A model generated the notes under the pieces. It was not told the origin of the DNA. It ran no database searches and saw only the letters and a list, made by a program, of their open reading frames with translations. Shown here piece after piece: positions 62,503 through 64,000 of a stretch of DNA of 64,000 nucleotides (the stretch's first letter is position 1; every line of letters starts with the position of its first letter). Both the position numbers and the translations under genes were made by a program. The DNA is from Nodosilinea sp. LEGE 06152 (GTDB taxonomy: Bacteria; Cyanobacteriota; Cyanobacteriia; Phormidesmidales; Phormidesmidaceae), in NCBI RefSeq assembly GCF_015207525.1, contig NZ_JADEWR010000004.1, forward strand, positions 79,235 through 143,234. The letters run 5' to 3'.

Positions 62503-63468
62503 ATGGGCACCATTCAGTTTGACGATGTTTCGCTGCGGTTTGCCGGGGGTGCGCGCCCGGCGGTAAACCGAGTCACCTGCCAGGTCAACTCGGGGGAAAT
62601 CGTGGTGATTTTGGGGCCATCGGGCTGCGGCAAAACCACGCTGCTCAAGATGGTCAACCGCCTCTACGAGCCGACCGGGGGCAACATCTTTCTCGATGGG
62701 GTGAATATTCGCAAGATCAAGGCCACCAAGCTGCGACAGCAGATTGGCTACGTGATTCAGCAGTCGGGCCTGTTTCCGCACATGACGGTGGCGGACAATG
62801 TGGCGGTGGTGCCCAAGCTGCTGGGCTGGGGTAAACCCCAAATTCAGGCCCGCATCGATGAGCTGCTGGAGCTGGTGAAGCTGCCGCCGGGAGAGTTTCG
62901 CGATCGCTACCCCGCCCAGCTCTCCGGCGGGCAGCAGCAGCGGGTGGGCATTGCTCGGGCACTGGCGGGCAACCCCGGCATTATGCTGATGGATGAACCG
63001 TTTGGGGCCATTGATGCAATCACCCGCACCGCCCTACAAAACGAAATTTTGCGCCTTCAAAGCCAGCTCAAGAAAACGATTCTGTTTGTCTCCCACGACG
63101 TGGAAGAGGCCCTGCGCCTGGCCGATCGCATTTTGGTGATGCGGTTGGGCGAAGTGGTGCAGTTTGACACCCCCTTTAACCTGCTGACCCAACCCGCCGA
63201 TGAGTTTGTCTACAACCTGCTGGGGGCCGACGATATGGTACGCCAGCTCGGTCTGCTGCGGGTTGGCGCGGCGATGATGGCCCTGCCGCCCAACTACAGC
63301 AACGGCCACAACCCTACACTTTCGCATCTGGACAGCCTGCGGGATGCGCTGTCGCTGATTCTGAAAACCGGGGCTCCGGCGCTTACCGTACTGGAGGAAG
63401 GCAACCCGGTGGGGTTGCTCACCCTCGACCACATTCGCGAGTCGGCGGTGGCGGGGAACGGGCGATGA
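62503..63468 (+). CDS. Osmoprotectant ABC transporter ATP-binding protein (OpuCA/ProV-like)
   Basis: 321-aa ATPase. Walker [17 protein letters not shown]-loop [14 protein letters not shown], signature [17 protein letters not shown], Walker [13 protein letters not shown] and H-loop [15 protein letters not shown] ~75-residue C-terminal extension ([14 protein letters not shown] and [17 protein letters not shown]) resembles one CBS-like regulatory module, where OpuCA has two. Its stop overlaps the permease start (ATGA). Confidence 0.92.
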   Translation: MGTIQFDDVSLRFAGGARPAVNRVTCQVNSGEIVVILGPSGCGKTTLLKMVNRLYEPTGGNIFLDGVNIRKIKATKLRQQIGYVIQQSGLFPHMTVADNVAVVPKLLGWGKPQIQARIDELLELVKLPPGEFRDRYPAQLSGGQQQRVGIARALAGNPGIMLMDEPFGAIDAITRTALQNEILRLQSQLKKTILFVSHDVEEALRLADRILVMRLGEVVQFDTPFNLLTQPADEFVYNLLGADDMVRQLGLLRVGAAMMALPPNYSNGHNPTLSHLDSLRDALSLILKTGAPALTVLEEGNPVGLLTLDHIRESAVAGNGR

Positions 63469-64000
63469 GCTACCTGCTGAGTAACCCTGGCGAGGTGCTG
63501 ACCCTGCTGCTGCAACACCTGCGAATGACGGGAATTTCGCTGGGCATTGCGATCGCCCTCGCTGTTCCCTTGGCGCTCGTGGTCATGCGGCTGCGCTGGC
63601 TGGCGGTGCCCGTTTTGGGCGGGTTGGGCGTGCTCTACACCATTCCCAGCCTGGCGCTGATTATTTTTTTGGTGCCCCTGTTTGGCCTCAATGCCACCTC
63701 GGTGATTGTGGCAATGGTGCTCTACACCCAGGTGATTTTGGTGCGCAACCTGACGGTGGGCTTGGCGGGCATTAACCCCGCCGTGCTGGAGGCGGCGCGA
63801 GGCATGGGTATGAGCGTAAACCAGCGATGGTGGCGGGTGCAGGTGCCCCTGGTGCTGCCGGTGTTTTTGGCCGGGGTGAGAATTTCGGCAATTGTCGCCA
63901 TTGCGATCGCCACGATTGGGGCCAAGTTCAACGCTGGCGGCTTGGGCAAGCTGCTGTTCGACGGCATCCAGACTAACCGCTATGACAAGATTGTGGCGGG
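63465..64000 (+). CDS. Osmoprotectant ABC transporter permease, cut by the window end
   Basis: N-terminal ~178 residues of a binding-protein-dependent permease. Hydrophobic spans include SLGIAIALAVPLALVVM and LGVLYTIPSLALIIFLVPL. The EAA-like cytoplasmic loop is NPAVLEAARGMGMSVNQRWW. The ATG at 63465 overlaps the ATPase stop, showing translational coupling. The stop lies beyond the window. This completes an OpuC-type operon. Confidence 0.9.
   Translation, partial: MSYLLSNPGEVLTLLLQHLRMTGISLGIAIALAVPLALVVMRLRWLAVPVLGGLGVLYTIPSLALIIFLVPLFGLNATSVIVAMVLYTQVILVRNLTVGLAGINPAVLEAARGMGMSVNQRWWRVQVPLVLPVFLAGVRISAIVAIAIATIGAKFNAGGLGKLLFDGIQTNRYDKIVA

Noticed and set aside
1..64000. CRISPR array, prophage or secondary-metabolite cluster
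   Set aside because: No regularly spaced direct repeats of 25-40 bp, no cas, integrase, capsid or large synthase genes were seen.

Overview
The window is a piece of a cyanobacterial chromosome. The octamer GCGATCGC (HIP1) and its core CGATCG recur throughout. The genes include cyanobacterium-specific or photosynthesis-linked ones: Psb34, Psb30/Ycf12, an OCP N-terminal-domain (helical carotenoid) protein, the principal sigma factor SigA plus a group 2 sigma factor, and the small RNA Yfr1 next to trxA. The high GC content and gene content suggest a filamentous Leptolyngbya/Nodosilinea-type organism; that placement is an impression and not a computed result. No rRNA operon, CRISPR array, prophage, plasmid origin or recognisable transposase gene was seen.

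Layout. 0-7 kb: GT4 glycosyltransferase, MFS permease and recO on the minus strand, then a CMD-family protein, an SDR oxidoreductase and an exported metallophosphoesterase on plus. 7-16 kb: rpsU, a palindromic repeat array, an SF1-helicase-like protein, psb34, an MBL-fold protein, an M23 peptidase, aroC, a cupin, an unpaired ABC ATPase and a carotenoid-binding protein. 16-21 kb: bactofilin, small membrane/exported proteins, cysE, sigA and lexA with its own operator. 21-28 kb, minus: clpC, a 58-aa ORF, rlmD, lpxD, an unknown protein, and rimI. 28-39 kb, plus: lysA, cdaA-uppS-pgsA, tRNA-Ser(GCU), sbcC, a group 2 sigma factor and a solitary ureC. 39-49 kb: Yfr1, trxA, a LOG-family protein, glsA, a ferritin-like protein, GT9, ispD, psb30, a Cys-cluster protein, two half-size GDT1 transporters, ldh and plsC. 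49-57 kb: tadA, a Mo-nitrogenase-C-terminal-like protein, a YciI protein, a RodZ-like protein, tatC, a 961-aa exported protein of unknown function and a second palindromic repeat array. 57-64 kb: a TPR protein, pcrA, an AIM24 protein and an OpuC-type osmoprotectant ABC operon cut by the window end.

Most of the window is housekeeping. Genome maintenance (recO, lexA, sbcC, pcrA, the SF1-like protein), envelope building (lpxD, cdaA/uppS/pgsA, M23 peptidase, RodZ-like protein, bactofilin, plsC, GT4/GT9) and photosynthesis accessories (psb34, psb30, the carotenoid protein) are over-represented.

The less ordinary signals are in the spacers. They are a palindromic repeat family at two distant loci in opposite orientation, a 115-bp element with terminal inverted repeats in two copies, C-rich/G-rich degenerate tracts with G-quadruplex potential around the GDT1 pair, a phased array of GGYTAAACC-like sites near 58.0 kb, a CRP-like palindrome upstream of the 961-aa exported protein, and a convincing Yfr1. 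I found no clear multi-gene system that looks entirely new.
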